Source: Fredinandcohnia onubensis
GTDB lineage: Bacteria; Bacillota; Bacilli; Bacillales; Bacillaceae_L
DNA: 64,000 nucleotides
Direction of reading: 5' to 3'
Assembly: GCF_002734285.1 (NCBI RefSeq)
Contig: NZ_NSEA01000004.1
Location: 92,080-156,079, forward strand
Below are positions 7,797 to 17,280 of this stretch, piece after piece; positions within the stretch are counted from its first letter, which is position 1; each line of letters opens with the position of its first letter. The notes under the pieces were generated by a model. The model saw only the letters and a list, made by a program, of their open reading frames with translations. It did no database searches and was not told the DNA's origin. A program made the translations under genes and the position numbers.

Positions 7797-9194
7797 TTGA
7801 AGACGAATCTAACCCCAAGACAGATTGTAGAAAAATTAGATCAATACATTATTGGCCAACATGAAGCAAAAAGAGCTGTGTCAGTGGCATTAAGAAATCG
7901 ATATCGTCGTAACCTGCTTAATGAAAAGCTAAGAGATGAAATTGTACCCAAGAATATTTTGATGATCGGGCCAACTGGAGTTGGTAAAACTGAAATAGCT
8001 AGACGACTAGCAAAACTAGTTGGTGCACCTTTTATCAAAGTAGAAGCAACGAAATTTACAGAAGTTGGATATGTCGGACGTGATGTTGAATCAATGGTTC
8101 GAGATTTAGTCGAAACGTCAGTTCGCCTCGTTAAAGAGGATAAAATGATTCAAGTATCGGAACGTGCTGAGGAAAATGCAAATAAACGAATTGTTGAACT
8201 ACTTGTCCCGAGCGCTAAAAAGCAAACATCTTATAAAAACCCGCTTGAGATGCTTTTTGGAGGCAATAACAATGAGCCTGAAGTCGAGAAAACAAATGAA
8301 GAAGAAAGTTTGAGTGAACGAAGAAAGCGAATGGCGCATAAACTTGCACTTGGTGAGCTCGAGGATTATTATGTAACTGTCGAAGTAGAGGAGCAACAGG
8401 CATCTATGTTCGACCTATTCCAAGGCTCTGGTATGGAAAATATGGGAATGAATATGCAGGATGCACTAAGCAACCTCATGCCGAAAAAACGTAAAAAGCG
8501 TAAATTAACAGTCAAAGAAGCTCGTAAAGTCTTAACAAATGAAGAAGCAGCCAAACTAATTGATATGGATGAAGTAACACAGGAAGCTATAAATCGTGCT
8601 GAGCAATCAGGTATTATTTTTATTGATGAGATCGATAAGGTTGCAGGTAAAAGTCATAATTCTTCTTCTGCAGATGTTTCAAGAGAAGGAGTCCAACGTG
8701 ATATTTTACCGATTGTAGAAGGTTCAACAGTTGTTACCAAATATGGTTCTGTCAAAACAGATCATATGCTATTTATTGCAGCTGGAGCTTTTCATATGTC
8801 AAAGCCTTCAGATTTAATACCTGAATTACAAGGTCGTTTTCCGATTCGTGTAGAGCTTACTAAGTTAACAGTAGATGATTTCTATCGTATCTTAGTTGAG
8901 CCAGATAATGCATTATTGAAACAATATTCAGCATTATTAGAAACAGAAGGTATACAACTTGAATTTTCTGACGATGCTATTCGTAAGATAGCTGAAGTTG
9001 CCTTTCAAGTGAATCAGGATACAGATAATATTGGTGCTCGCCGTCTACATACAATTTTGGAGAGACTATTAGAGGACTTATCATTTGAAGCGCCGGACAT
9101 TACGATGGAAAAAATCACAATTACTCCTCAATATGTCGATGAGAAATTGAGTACAATTGTGAAAAACAAAGATTTAAGTCAGTTTATTTTGTAA
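7797..9194 (+). CDS. hslU: HslU (ClpY/CodX) ATPase subunit of the HslUV protease
   Basis: HslU is the AAA+ unfoldase that feeds substrates to HslV. The TTG at 7797, 7 nt after AAGGAGGGG, gives 465 residues starting [20 protein letters not shown], matching family length. An ATG at 7770 would overlap hslV and add nine unrelated residues. Visible motifs are Walker A GPTGVGKT (about 58-65), GYVGRDVES, the variable I domain (about 110-240, rich in Met near its end), Walker B IIFIDEID, and the sensor region [18 protein letters not shown]. The C-terminus KDLSQFIL is the conserved tail that docks into HslV. Confidence 0.96.
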   Translation: MKTNLTPRQIVEKLDQYIIGQHEAKRAVSVALRNRYRRNLLNEKLRDEIVPKNILMIGPTGVGKTEIARRLAKLVGAPFIKVEATKFTEVGYVGRDVESMVRDLVETSVRLVKEDKMIQVSERAEENANKRIVELLVPSAKKQTSYKNPLEMLFGGNNNEPEVEKTNEEESLSERRKRMAHKLALGELEDYYVTVEVEEQQASMFDLFQGSGMENMGMNMQDALSNLMPKKRKKRKLTVKEARKVLTNEEAAKLIDMDEVTQEAINRAEQSGIIFIDEIDKVAGKSHNSSSADVSREGVQRDILPIVEGSTVVTKYGSVKTDHMLFIAAGAFHMSKPSDLIPELQGRFPIRVELTKLTVDDFYRILVEPDNALLKQYSALLETEGIQLEFSDDAIRKIAEVAFQVNQDTDNIGARRLHTILERLLEDLSFEAPDITMEKITITPQYVDEKLSTIVKNKDLSQFIL

Positions 9195-9216
9195 GATTAT
9201 CAGGAGGAACAAGAAA

Positions 9217-9996
9217 ATGCCATTATTAGAAAGAACTAGAAAAATTAATGCAATGCTGCAAAATGCAGCAGGTAAACCAGTTAACTTCAAGGAAATGTCA
9301 GAAACACTAACCGACGTAATTGGAGCGAATACCTTCTTATTAAGTCGTCGTGGAAAACTTCTTGGTTTTGCTATCAAGCAAACGATTGAAAATGAAAGAA
9401 TTAAGAAAATGATTGAGGATCGTCATTTCCCTGAAGAATACACACAAAGCTTATTCAACATCCAAGAAACTTCATCTAACCTTGATATTGAAAGTGATTA
9501 TACTGCTTTTCCAATTGAGAACAAGGAATTGTTCAAAAATGGATTAACAACGATCGTTCCAATTATCGGTGGTGGTGAACGATTAGGAACACTAATCCTT
9601 TCAAGACTTGATGAAAGATTTGAAGACGATGATTTAATTTTAGCTGAATACGGTGCAACAGTTGTTGGTATGGAAATTCTACGTGAAAAAGCAGAAGAAA
9701 TTGAAGAAGAAGCTAGAAGCAAAGCTGTTGTTCAGATGGCTATCAGTTCATTATCTTATAGTGAATTTGAAGCAATTGAACATATCTTTGAAGAGTTAAA
9801 CGGCAACGAAGGATTATTAGTTGCAAGTAAAATTGCAGATCGCGTGGGAATAACAAGATCCGTTATCGTTAACGCATTAAGAAAGCTTGAAAGTGCTGGT
9901 GTAATTGAGTCTCGTTCACTAGGAATGAAAGGTACTTACATTAAAGTACTAAACGATAAATTCTTATTAGAATTAGAAAAACTAAAATCACATTAA
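9217..9996 (+). CDS. codY: Global nutrient-sensing transcriptional regulator CodY
   Basis: CodY senses branched-chain amino acids and GTP and represses many stationary-phase genes, including motility genes in B. subtilis. The 259-residue length is identical to B. subtilis. The N-terminal GAF domain spans about residues 1-155, a linker helix rich in Glu follows, and the winged helix-turn-helix is [22 protein letters not shown] cut at residues 203-223. CAGGAGG lies 8 nt before ATG 9217. It is the last gene of the xerC operon and is followed by a strong terminator. Possible targets in the window are the sucC and flgB upstream regions. Confidence 0.97.
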   Translation: MPLLERTRKINAMLQNAAGKPVNFKEMSETLTDVIGANTFLLSRRGKLLGFAIKQTIENERIKKMIEDRHFPEEYTQSLFNIQETSSNLDIESDYTAFPIENKELFKNGLTTIVPIIGGGERLGTLILSRLDERFEDDDLILAEYGATVVGMEILREKAEEIEEEARSKAVVQMAISSLSYSEFEAIEHIFEELNGNEGLLVASKIADRVGITRSVIVNALRKLESAGVIESRSLGMKGTYIKVLNDKFLLELEKLKSH

Positions 9997-10004
9997 ATAA
10001 TAAG

Positions 10005-10040
10005 AAAAACGAAGATGGATTTCACATCTTCGTTTTTTTA
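10005..10040 (+). terminator. Terminator of the xerC-codY operon
   Basis: AACGAAGATG (10008-10017) and CATCTTCGTT (10025-10034) pair perfectly around a 7-nt loop and are followed by seven T residues. It insulates codY from the flagellar operon. Confidence 0.93.
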
Positions 10041-10131
10041 TTTGCATCCCTTATTATAAAAGTGATTCATAACATAATTTGTCGAGTTTTTGAAGTGGAA
10101 ATATGTACTTGACGATATTTGTAAAAAACAC

Positions 10132-10160
10132 GTGAAACTCCTCCTATGAAATTCTATAAT
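10132..10160 (+). promoter_or_regulatory. Candidate distal fla/che promoter
   Basis: GTGAAA (10132-10137) and a perfect TATAAT (10155-10160) are separated by 17 bp. Transcription would start near 10167, about 155 nt before flgB. The Spo0A-box match at 10195 would lie downstream of this start. Confidence 0.4.
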
Positions 10161-10194
10161 GATAAACAGAAACTATGAGTAGAAAGTCCTAAAT

Positions 10195-10201
10195 TGTCGA
10201 A
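10195..10201 (+). promoter_or_regulatory. Spo0A box in the fla/che upstream region
   Basis: TGTCGAA within AATTGTCGAAAAAT is an exact 0A-box heptamer with the preferred AT-rich flanks. A weaker copy, TGTCGAG, lies at 10080-10086. The exact box falls between the two candidate promoters, so Spo0A~P could repress the distal one or affect the proximal one. Binding is inferred. Confidence 0.45.
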
Positions 10202-10228
10202 AAATATCACTTTTTATCGCAAGCTTCA

Positions 10229-10257
10229 TAGACAGATAGAATTAATTTCATTACAAT
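10229..10257 (+). promoter_or_regulatory. Candidate proximal sigma-A promoter of the fla/che operon
   Basis: TAGACA (10229-10234) and TACAAT (10252-10257) are separated by exactly 17 bp and each matches five of six consensus positions. The start would be near 10264, about 60 nt before flgB. In the 327-nt gap 9997-10323 I see the codY terminator, two promoters and the 0A boxes. I found no convincing sigma-D promoter (TAAA with GCCGATAT). Confidence 0.5.
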
Positions 10258-10323
10258 GAAAAAGGAGTTAATACGATTCGTTATATTTATTCGGATGATA
10301 GTACTTTTTTGTGAGGGGTTTAT

Positions 10324-10719
10324 ATGAAACTTTTTTCTAATACAATACATTCGCTTGAAAAAGCTTTGGATTATTCAGCTTTAAGACAGAAGGTCATTTC
10401 AAATAATATAGCAAATGTGGATACACCAAATTATAAAGCGCAAGATGTGAGCTTTAAAAATCTTCTTGCTAATGAGACGGATAGCCTAATGAGAGCTAAT
10501 CGAACAAATGAAAAACATATCGAATTTACAAGTAGCAAACGTTCGAACAGTCCGCTCATTGCAAAGAATGATACTGCATATAACCATAATGGTAATAATG
10601 TCGATATCGATAAGGAAATGGCACTACTAGCAGAAAACCAAATCTATTATAATGCCATAACACAAAGAATAAGCGGTAAATTCAATACATTAAAAACAGT
10701 CGTAAAAGGAGGGAACTAA
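10324..10719 (+). CDS. flgB: Flagellar proximal rod protein FlgB
   Basis: FlgB is a rod subunit of the basal body, exported by the flagellar type III apparatus. The 131-residue protein has the rod-family N-terminal motif ALRQKVISNNIANVDTPNYKA (about residues 18-38) and a C-terminal helix with MALLAENQIYYNAITQRI. It is the first gene of the fla/che operon, behind promoters at 10132-10257, with GAGGGG 5-6 nt before the ATG. flgC starts 2 nt after the stop. Confidence 0.95.
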   Translation: MKLFSNTIHSLEKALDYSALRQKVISNNIANVDTPNYKAQDVSFKNLLANETDSLMRANRTNEKHIEFTSSKRSNSPLIAKNDTAYNHNGNNVDIDKEMALLAENQIYYNAITQRISGKFNTLKTVVKGGN

Positions 10720-10721
10720 AG

Positions 10722-11171
10722 TTGTCAATTTTTCATAGCCTGAATGCAAGTAGCTCAGCCCTAACTGCGGGACGACTTAGAATGGACGTTATTTCTTCTA
10801 ATATGGCGAATGTGGATACAACAAGAGGGAAACTTGTAGATGGACAGTGGCAGCCGTATAGAAGGAAAATGGTTGTTCAGCAGCCACAAGGTAACAGCTT
10901 TTCCTCTCACTTATCTAAAGCGATGAATCAATCAAAAGCAGGAAATGGCGTTAAGGTAACAGGTATCGTCGAAGATCAAACCCCATTTCAGCTCGTATAT
11001 AACCCGGACCATCCTGAAGCAAATGCTGACGGGTACGTGGCTCTTCCGAATGTAGACCCTCTAAAGGAAATGGTCGACCTGATGAGTGCTACTAGATCCT
11101 ACGAAGCGAATGTAACAGTTTTTAATGCGTCAAAAGGAATGTTAATGAAAGCTTTAGAAATAGGAAAATAG
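10722..11171 (+). CDS. flgC: Flagellar rod protein FlgC
   Basis: FlgC is another axial rod subunit. The 149-residue protein contains the family motif RMDVISSNMANVDTTRGK near the N-terminus and MVDLMSATRSYEANVTVFNASK near the C-terminus, which form the coiled-coil core of axial proteins. The start is TTG 10722, 8 nt after AAAGGAGGG; no ATG upstream has a better position. It lies between flgB and fliE as in all Bacillus fla/che operons. Confidence 0.95.
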   Translation: MSIFHSLNASSSALTAGRLRMDVISSNMANVDTTRGKLVDGQWQPYRRKMVVQQPQGNSFSSHLSKAMNQSKAGNGVKVTGIVEDQTPFQLVYNPDHPEANADGYVALPNVDPLKEMVDLMSATRSYEANVTVFNASKGMLMKALEIGK

Positions 11172-11181
11172 GTGATTAGGC

Positions 11182-11481
11182 ATGATTGATAAGATAAATA
11201 TTGCGACATCGCAGGTTTTGTCGAAGCCTGTTATACAGCCAAAGACTGCGAGTGCTGTTCAAAAGGAATTTAGCAGCTTTTTAAAAGATGCAATAAATAA
11301 TGTGAATGAAGCTCAACAGACTTCAGATAAAATGACCGAAAAGCTTGTTAAGGGTGAAAATGTAGATTTACACCAAGTAATGATTGCTTCTGAAAAAGCA
11401 AGTGTGTCATTGCAAACGACACTTCAAATTCGAAACAAAGTTGTGGAAGCATACCAAGAAATCATGAGGATGCAGGTTTAA
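11182..11481 (+). CDS. fliE: Flagellar hook-basal body protein FliE
   Basis: FliE links the MS ring to the proximal rod. The 99-residue product is near family length. It contains FSSFLKDAINNVNEAQQTSDKM cut across about residues 30-51 and ends with TTLQIRNKVVEAYQEIMRMQV, the conserved C-terminal helix. ATG 11182 follows AGGTGATTAGG. The gene is followed by fliF after 35 nt. Confidence 0.94.
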   Translation: MIDKINIATSQVLSKPVIQPKTASAVQKEFSSFLKDAINNVNEAQQTSDKMTEKLVKGENVDLHQVMIASEKASVSLQTTLQIRNKVVEAYQEIMRMQV

Positions 11482-11516
11482 TCCGGGATTTTAAATATTC
11501 TACTTAGGGGTATGTC

Positions 11517-13112
11517 ATGAAAGAGAAACTACTATTATATAAGACAAAAATAGGCGAGTTTTGGAAAAAACAATCCGGCTTTCAAAAAGCTACAATAATT
11601 GGGTTGCCATTGCTTTTCATTTTCATTATTTCGCTGACTGTGTTTTTTACCACAAAAACAAACCTAGTTCCTATGTATAGCAATCTATCTCCACAGGAAA
11701 CAGGACAAATAAAAGCGACATTAGATTCAAGGGGAATTCAATCTGAAATAGCGGATAATGGATCGACCATTAAGGTGCCAGAGGAATTGGTAGAACCCTT
11801 AATGGTCGAACTTGCGGCAGAAGGAATACCAGATAGTGGTAACATTGATTATTCATTTTTTGGTCAAAATGCTGGTTTTGGGATGACCGATAATGAATTT
11901 AATATGTTAAAACTCGAATCCACTCAAACTGAATTAGCAAATATGATCAAGAGCATCGATGGGATAAACGATGCGAACGTTATGATCAGTATGCCCAACG
12001 AAGGAATTTTTGTGAAGGATAGCCAAGCAGAGGCTTCCGCATCAATCGTTCTTAACACGAAACCTGGATATAAATTGGACGGACAGCAGATAAAATCTTT
12101 ATATCACTTGGTTTCAAAAAGTATTCCTAACTTACCTACTGATAATATCGTCATAACGAATCAAAACTTTGAGTATTTTGACTTAGAAAATGAAGGAAAT
12201 GTATCAGTTGTAGGAAACGTAGCTTCACAGCTTGATTTGAAACGTGAGATTGAAAGAGATATTCAAAGACAGGTACAGCAGATGCTTGGAACAATGATGG
12301 GACCAGATAAGGTTTTTGTCTCTGTTACTACGGATATTGATTTCACACAAGAAAACCGTCAAGAAAATTTAGTCACACCCGTTGACCCTGAAAATATGGA
12401 TGGAATCGAAATTAGTGTTGAACGTATTACTGAAACTTTTACAGGTGAAGGGGCTCAGGCTGGTGGAGTTGTTGGGACCGGAGAAACAGATGTTCCTTCC
12501 TATAATACTGATGGACAAGCTGGTAATGGGGATTATGAACGAATCGAAGAACGTGTGAATAAAGATGTGAACCGTATCACAAAAAATATTGTTGAAGCTC
12601 CTTATAAAATTAGAGATTTAGGTATCCAGGTAATGGTTGAAGCGCCAGACCCGAAAAATCCTACCTCTATGCCACAGGAAAGTGTCGATGATATTGAGAG
12701 AATATTGAGCACTATCGTAAGTACTAGTATTAACCAAGATGAAAATACTGAATTAACACAAGAAGAGATCGAGGACAAAATTGTCGTTTCAGTTCAAGAA
12801 TTTAGTGGGAAAACGACCACTGTTACTGAATCACCTACCATTAAAGCAATCCCTTTATGGGTTTATATTGTAGGTGGTATTTTAGTCCTTGGCCTGATCA
12901 TTCTATTACTTTTATTTTTACGTAAAAAGAAAGAAACAGAGATTGAAGAAGAAATTCCTCAATCAGAACCTGTATTCTTTAATCATATTCCAGATGTTAA
13001 TGAAGAAAAAGAATCGGATACAACGGTTAGAAGAAAACAATTGGAGAAGCTTGCGAAAGATAAACCTGAGGACTTTGCAAAATTATTACGTTCATGGTTA
13101 GCGGACGAGTAG
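11517..13112 (+). CDS. fliF: Flagellar MS-ring protein FliF
   Basis: FliF forms the membrane-embedded MS ring that anchors rotor and export gate. The 531-residue protein has an N-terminal membrane helix (about residues 24-46, ATIIGLPLLFIFIISLTVFF), a YscJ/FliF ring domain and a periplasmic region with GPDKVFVSVTTDIDF. A second membrane helix follows (about 447-467, WVYIVGGILVLGLIILLLLF), then a charged cytoplasmic tail that binds FliG. TAGGGG precedes the ATG. Confidence 0.96.
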   Translation: MKEKLLLYKTKIGEFWKKQSGFQKATIIGLPLLFIFIISLTVFFTTKTNLVPMYSNLSPQETGQIKATLDSRGIQSEIADNGSTIKVPEELVEPLMVELAAEGIPDSGNIDYSFFGQNAGFGMTDNEFNMLKLESTQTELANMIKSIDGINDANVMISMPNEGIFVKDSQAEASASIVLNTKPGYKLDGQQIKSLYHLVSKSIPNLPTDNIVITNQNFEYFDLENEGNVSVVGNVASQLDLKREIERDIQRQVQQMLGTMMGPDKVFVSVTTDIDFTQENRQENLVTPVDPENMDGIEISVERITETFTGEGAQAGGVVGTGETDVPSYNTDGQAGNGDYERIEERVNKDVNRITKNIVEAPYKIRDLGIQVMVEAPDPKNPTSMPQESVDDIERILSTIVSTSINQDENTELTQEEIEDKIVVSVQEFSGKTTTVTESPTIKAIPLWVYIVGGILVLGLIILLLLFLRKKKETEIEEEIPQSEPVFFNHIPDVNEEKESDTTVRRKQLEKLAKDKPEDFAKLLRSWLADE

Positions 13113-13123
13113 GAGGTGGAGAA

Positions 13124-14143
13124 ATGGCAAAACGAGATATGCAAAATGGACTTACTGGAAAACAAAAAGCGGCCATTCTCCTCATTTCACTTGGCCCTGA
13201 TGTTTCGGCTTCAGTGTATAAGCATCTTTCAGAGGAAGAGATTGAGAAACTGACATTAGAAATTTCAGGCGTTCGCAAGGTGGAAGCAAATACGAAAGAA
13301 CAAATTATGGAAGAGTTCCATCAAATTGCGATGGCCCAGGATTATATCACTCAAGGCGGGATTGGGTATGCAAAAACGGTACTCGAAAAAGCGCTTGGTG
13401 AGGAGCAAGCAGGGATTATCATTAATCGACTTACGTCTTCATTACAGGTTAAACCGTTTGATTTTGCAAGGAAAGCAGACCCAGGTCAAATTTTAAATTT
13501 CATTCAAAATGAGCATCCACAGACAATTGCATTAATTCTATCGTACTTGGATTCTAGACAGGCTGCACAAATATTATCTGAGTTACCACAAGAAGTTCAA
13601 GCAGATATCGCTAGAAGAATCGCCATTATGGATCGAACTTCACCTGAGATTATAAATGAGGTTGAGCAAATCTTAGAGCGAAAACTTTCTGCTACAGTGA
13701 CACATGACTATACACAAACAGGTGGTATTGAGGCAGTTGTCGAGGTATTAAATGGTGTTGACCGCTCGACTGAAAGAACGATATTAGATGCACTCGAAAT
13801 ACAAGATCCAGAACTGGCTGAAGAAATTAAGAAGAGAATGTTTGTATTTGAAGATATTGTGACACTTGATAATCGTGCAATCCAACGCGTGATTCGGGAT
13901 GTTGAGAATGAAGATCTTATGCTTTCCCTTCGTGTTGCAAGCGAGGAAGTCAAGGAAATTGTCTTTAAAAACATGTCGAAGCGAATGGTTGAAACATTTA
14001 AAGAAGAAATGGAATATATGGGACCGGTTCGATTGCGTGATGTTGAAGAAGCCCAAACTCGTATTGTAACGGTTATCCGTAGACTCGAAGAAGCAGGTGA
14101 AATTGTCATCGCTCGTGGCGGAGGAGATGATATTATTGTCTAA
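13124..14143 (+). CDS. fliG: Flagellar motor switch protein FliG
   Basis: FliG couples ion flow through the stators to rotor torque. The ATG at 13124, 6 nt after AGGAGGTGG, gives 339 residues, one more than B. subtilis; an upstream GTG at 13094 would read through the fliF tail and is rejected. The protein has the N-terminal FliF-binding domain (LTGKQKAAILLISLG), the middle EHPQ motif (NEHPQTIALILSYL) and the C-terminal torque helix with charged residues (LDNRAIQRVIRDVENEDLML). It ends EIVIARGGGDDIIV, and fliH overlaps this end. Confidence 0.97.
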   Translation: MAKRDMQNGLTGKQKAAILLISLGPDVSASVYKHLSEEEIEKLTLEISGVRKVEANTKEQIMEEFHQIAMAQDYITQGGIGYAKTVLEKALGEEQAGIIINRLTSSLQVKPFDFARKADPGQILNFIQNEHPQTIALILSYLDSRQAAQILSELPQEVQADIARRIAIMDRTSPEIINEVEQILERKLSATVTHDYTQTGGIEAVVEVLNGVDRSTERTILDALEIQDPELAEEIKKRMFVFEDIVTLDNRAIQRVIRDVENEDLMLSLRVASEEVKEIVFKNMSKRMVETFKEEMEYMGPVRLRDVEEAQTRIVTVIRRLEEAGEIVIARGGGDDIIV

Positions 14144-14897
14144 CGTTATTAAGTCAGGTTCATTGCAGACTACAAACGATTCTCCTAAGAGAGTCATCGG
14201 ACTTAGAGTTCTACAAACAAAAGAAACGAATCAAGTCGATCCACAGCCAAATCCACAGTTAGTCTCTCAAAAGATACTAGATGAGGCTAGAGAACAAGCG
14301 GATAAAATTGTGAAAGATGCGATTTCCTATTCCAACTCACTAAGGCAACAAATATTAGTGGAAAAACGAGAATGGGAAGAAGAAAAACAACTGTTAATCA
14401 AAAAAACGTCAGAAGATGGCTTCCAAGCTGGATTAATTGAAGGTAGAGAACAGGGGTATCAGGAATATAGAGATTTACTTGCTGAGGCTTGTAAGATTAT
14501 TGATCTATCAAAGCAAGATTATGACCAATACTTAGATTCTTCTGAAGAAGTCATTGTTAAGCTTGGCTTGACAGTAGCAGAAAAAATTATTGGGTCTCAT
14601 CTTTCTGAGAAACCGGAGGATTTTGTTTTTCTTGTTAAAAAAGCGACTAAAGAAGTAAAGGAACATTCTAACATCACAATTCAAGTAAGCCCACATTATT
14701 TTCCATATGTAATGGAGCAAAAAGAGGAGTTAATTGCCATCCTTAATCGGGAAACTAATCTGTTTATCTATCCGAATGAAGATTTCAAAGAAGCAGATTG
14801 TGTGATTGAATCATCCTTTGGAAAGATCAATGCAAGTGTAGACACTCAGCTTACAGAGATAAAAGAAAAACTTCTTGCTTTGCTATTGGAGGAATAG
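14136..14897 (+). CDS. fliH: Flagellar assembly protein FliH
   Basis: FliH is the regulator and peripheral stalk partner of the export ATPase FliI. Starting at TTG 14136, which lies 10 nt after GGAGG, the product has 253 residues and begins MSNVIKSGS. The start overlaps fliG by 8 nt; an ATG at 14127 is too close to the ribosome binding site. The middle is a Glu/Gln/Lys-rich helical segment (about residues 45-120), and the C-terminal half (VKLGLTVAEKIIGSHL, then DCVIESSFGKINASVDTQL) matches the FliH/YscL domain. The start choice is moderately certain. Confidence 0.9.
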   Translation: MSNVIKSGSLQTTNDSPKRVIGLRVLQTKETNQVDPQPNPQLVSQKILDEAREQADKIVKDAISYSNSLRQQILVEKREWEEEKQLLIKKTSEDGFQAGLIEGREQGYQEYRDLLAEACKIIDLSKQDYDQYLDSSEEVIVKLGLTVAEKIIGSHLSEKPEDFVFLVKKATKEVKEHSNITIQVSPHYFPYVMEQKEELIAILNRETNLFIYPNEDFKEADCVIESSFGKINASVDTQLTEIKEKLLALLLEE

Positions 14898-14900
14898 GTT

Positions 14901-16217
14901 GTGAAGGCAATCGAGCTGCTAGATCATATCCATACAATCGATGCATATAAGCGTTATGGTAAGGTGACGAGAGTTGTTGGCTTAATGATTGAATCTCGTG
15001 GTCCGGAATGTTCGATAGGGGATTTATGTCATATCTATGTGGGATTAACACATAAAAGATGTATTCAAGCAGAAGTAGTCGGTTTCCGTGAGGAACATGT
15101 AATTTTAATGCCTTTTTCAAATGTGAAGGATATTTCACCAGGCAGTATTGTTGAAGCTACTGGTAAACCACTTGATATAAAGGTAGGGGCGGGTTTACTT
15201 GGGAAAGTATTAGACCCGTTAGGACATCCCCTTGATGGAAGTGGACTGCCTAGAGGATTATCGTCGGCTCCCACTGAACAGGATCCTCCTAACCCACTAT
15301 CACGTCCTCCAATTCAAGAGCCAATCGAGGTTGGTGTCAAAATGATTGATACCCTTTTAACGGTTGGTAAAGGACAACGTGTTGGTATTTTTGCAGGAAG
15401 TGGTGTTGGTAAAAGTACATTATTGGGAATGGTTGCTCGAAATACAACTGCTGATATCAATGTAATTGCACTTGTTGGAGAACGTGGACGAGAGGTAAGA
15501 GAGTTTATAGAAAAGGATTTGGGTGAAGAGGGCCTTAAAAGGTCAATTCTTGTGGTGGCAACTTCAGATCAGCCAGCTCTTCTTCGAATCAAGGCAGCAA
15601 TGACTGCTACAGCGATTGCAGAATATTTCAGAGATAAAGGTCTAGATGTCATGTTAATGATGGATTCTGTTACCCGTGTTGCAATGGCAAGCAGAGAAAT
15701 TGGCTTAGCGATTGGGGAACCACCAACGACGAAAGGATATACACCGAGTGTGTTTACAACACTTCCTAGACTATTGGAGAGAACTGGTACCAATCATTTA
15801 GGCTCAATTACTGCTTTTTATACAGTACTGGTAGACGGTGATGATATGAATGAACCGATTGCGGACACGGTACGAGGGATACTTGATGGGCATTTTGTTC
15901 TAGATCGAAATCTAGCTAACAAAGGGCAGTATCCTGCAATAAATGTATTAAAATCGATTAGTCGTGTAATGAACCAAATTACATCAAGCGAACATAAATC
16001 TTATGCTGAAAAAATTAGAGGGATTTTGGCCACTTACCTCAATTCTGAAGACTTAATCAATATTGGAGCTTATAAAAGGGGTTCCTCAATTGAGGTTGAT
16101 GAAGCAATCAGGTATTATCCAAAGATTATTTCTTTCTTAAAACAACAAACCGATGAGAAATTTACGTTTGAAGAAAGTTTACACTTATTGGCACAATTGG
16201 CCGAAAAAGGTGAATAA
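14901..16217 (+). CDS. fliI: Flagellum-specific ATPase FliI
   Basis: FliI is the hexameric ATPase of the flagellar export apparatus, related to the F1 beta subunit. The 438-residue protein has an N-terminal beta-barrel, Walker A AGSGVGKST (about 165-173), ALVGERGREVREFIE, Walker B VMLMMDSVTRVAMASRE and the C-terminal helical domain. The start is GTG 14901 with GGAGG 10 nt upstream. It sits 3 nt after fliH. Confidence 0.97.
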   Translation: MKAIELLDHIHTIDAYKRYGKVTRVVGLMIESRGPECSIGDLCHIYVGLTHKRCIQAEVVGFREEHVILMPFSNVKDISPGSIVEATGKPLDIKVGAGLLGKVLDPLGHPLDGSGLPRGLSSAPTEQDPPNPLSRPPIQEPIEVGVKMIDTLLTVGKGQRVGIFAGSGVGKSTLLGMVARNTTADINVIALVGERGREVREFIEKDLGEEGLKRSILVVATSDQPALLRIKAAMTATAIAEYFRDKGLDVMLMMDSVTRVAMASREIGLAIGEPPTTKGYTPSVFTTLPRLLERTGTNHLGSITAFYTVLVDGDDMNEPIADTVRGILDGHFVLDRNLANKGQYPAINVLKSISRVMNQITSSEHKSYAEKIRGILATYLNSEDLINIGAYKRGSSIEVDEAIRYYPKIISFLKQQTDEKFTFEESLHLLAQLAEKGE

Positions 16218-16222
16218 AACAG

Positions 16223-16666
16223 ATGAGTTATAAGTTCAAATTTCAAAAAGTTATGTCGATAAAAGAAAATGAGAAGAATCAAGTACTTTCAGATTATAAA
16301 TCATCTGTAAAAGAATTCGAAGAAGCTGCAGAAGCTTTATATGATACATTAAAAAAGAAGGAAATACTTGAAGAAAATCAAAGACAGCAGCTACAAAGTG
16401 GCTTATCCATTCGGAGTATTCGGCAACAGCAGTCTTTCATTACTAGCTTAGAAAAAACAATAATGTATTACCAAAATCTTGTTATAAAAGCAAGAAACAA
16501 AATGCAACAGCTACAAACATTGCTAACCGAAAAAAATATTGAGGTTAAGAAATACGAAATCATGCATGAAAAAGATTTTGCTGTACATGAGGGACTGTTA
16601 AAAATGCAAGAAAGTCATTTGATGGATGAAATTTCAATCCAACAATATATGTCAAAAGGAAGATAG
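16223..16666 (+). CDS. fliJ: Flagellar export chaperone FliJ
   Basis: FliJ is the coiled-coil stalk that inserts into the FliI hexamer and contacts FlhA. The 147-residue protein begins MSYKFKFQKVMSIKENEK, typical for Bacillus FliJ, and is almost entirely charged helix (Glu, Lys, Gln) with heptad-like spacing. AAAGGTG lies upstream of ATG 16223, 5 nt after fliI. Confidence 0.9.
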   Translation: MSYKFKFQKVMSIKENEKNQVLSDYKSSVKEFEEAAEALYDTLKKKEILEENQRQQLQSGLSIRSIRQQQSFITSLEKTIMYYQNLVIKARNKMQQLQTLLTEKNIEVKKYEIMHEKDFAVHEGLLKMQESHLMDEISIQQYMSKGR

Positions 16667-16674
16667 GTGATCAA

Positions 16675-17247
16675 ATGGAGACAAACGAAAAAGAATACAG
16701 CAGATTTCAATGGTTCCTGTTTGTCATTCTTATACCGTCTATCTTTACTTTAGTTGTCGTTTTTGTACTTCTTTCTGTTACTGGGTTTAAGCCGCTTGGA
16801 GCAATGAAAGATGTCGTTGCCAAGGTACCAGCAATTAGTTCTCTTTTTAGTGATGAAAAAAAGGAGCAGAATCCAGAAGAGAATGAAATAGCAATCGCTG
16901 ATTTAGAGTCTGAGATACAGGAAAAGGAAACGAAAATTACGGAATTAGAAAACGAATTGGTAACAAAGAGCGATGAAATTGAAACATTAGAAAATGAAAT
17001 AAATAACCTTTCAGATGAGCTTGTAAAACTCCAGGAAGAACGTTTAGCTAAAAGCAAATCATTAAATGAATTAACCAAGATGTATGAGCTGATGTCACCG
17101 AAAAATGCGGCAAAAATAATTCCGAATTTACAAGAGGATGAGGCAAGGGAGATTCTTTCAAGTATTGATACAGAAAAACTAGCCGCCATCTTTGAAAAAA
17201 TGTCGCCTGAGGATGCTGCGAAATTTACTCAATTAATTACCCAATAA
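16675..17247 (+). CDS. ylxF: YlxF, MotE-like membrane coiled-coil protein of the flagellar operon
   Basis: The 190-residue product has one N-terminal membrane helix (about residues 11-33, FQWFLFVILIPSIFTLVVV). A long coiled coil follows (about 65-140, repeats of ELENELVTKSDEIETLENEI type). The C-terminal part resembles the MgtE N-terminal domain, with LSSIDTEKLAAIFEKMSPEDA. Related proteins (MotE, FliG-like MgtE_N fold) assist stator or hook assembly in other bacteria. In Bacillus the exact role is not established. The position between fliJ and fliK is conserved. Confidence 0.85.
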   Translation: METNEKEYSRFQWFLFVILIPSIFTLVVVFVLLSVTGFKPLGAMKDVVAKVPAISSLFSDEKKEQNPEENEIAIADLESEIQEKETKITELENELVTKSDEIETLENEINNLSDELVKLQEERLAKSKSLNELTKMYELMSPKNAAKIIPNLQEDEAREILSSIDTEKLAAIFEKMSPEDAAKFTQLITQ

Positions 17248-17280
17248 TGGTCCGCTAGACTTGAAGGGAGGTGAAGTAAT

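Noticed and set aside
10192..10206. CodY box before flgB
   Set aside because: AATTGTCGAAAAATA has four mismatches to the CodY consensus and is better explained as a Spo0A box.
10295..10327. Ten-codon upstream reading frame overlapping the flgB start as ATGA
   Set aside because: It has no ribosome binding site at a usable distance (AAAGGAG is 28 nt away) and no recognisable peptide; probably chance.
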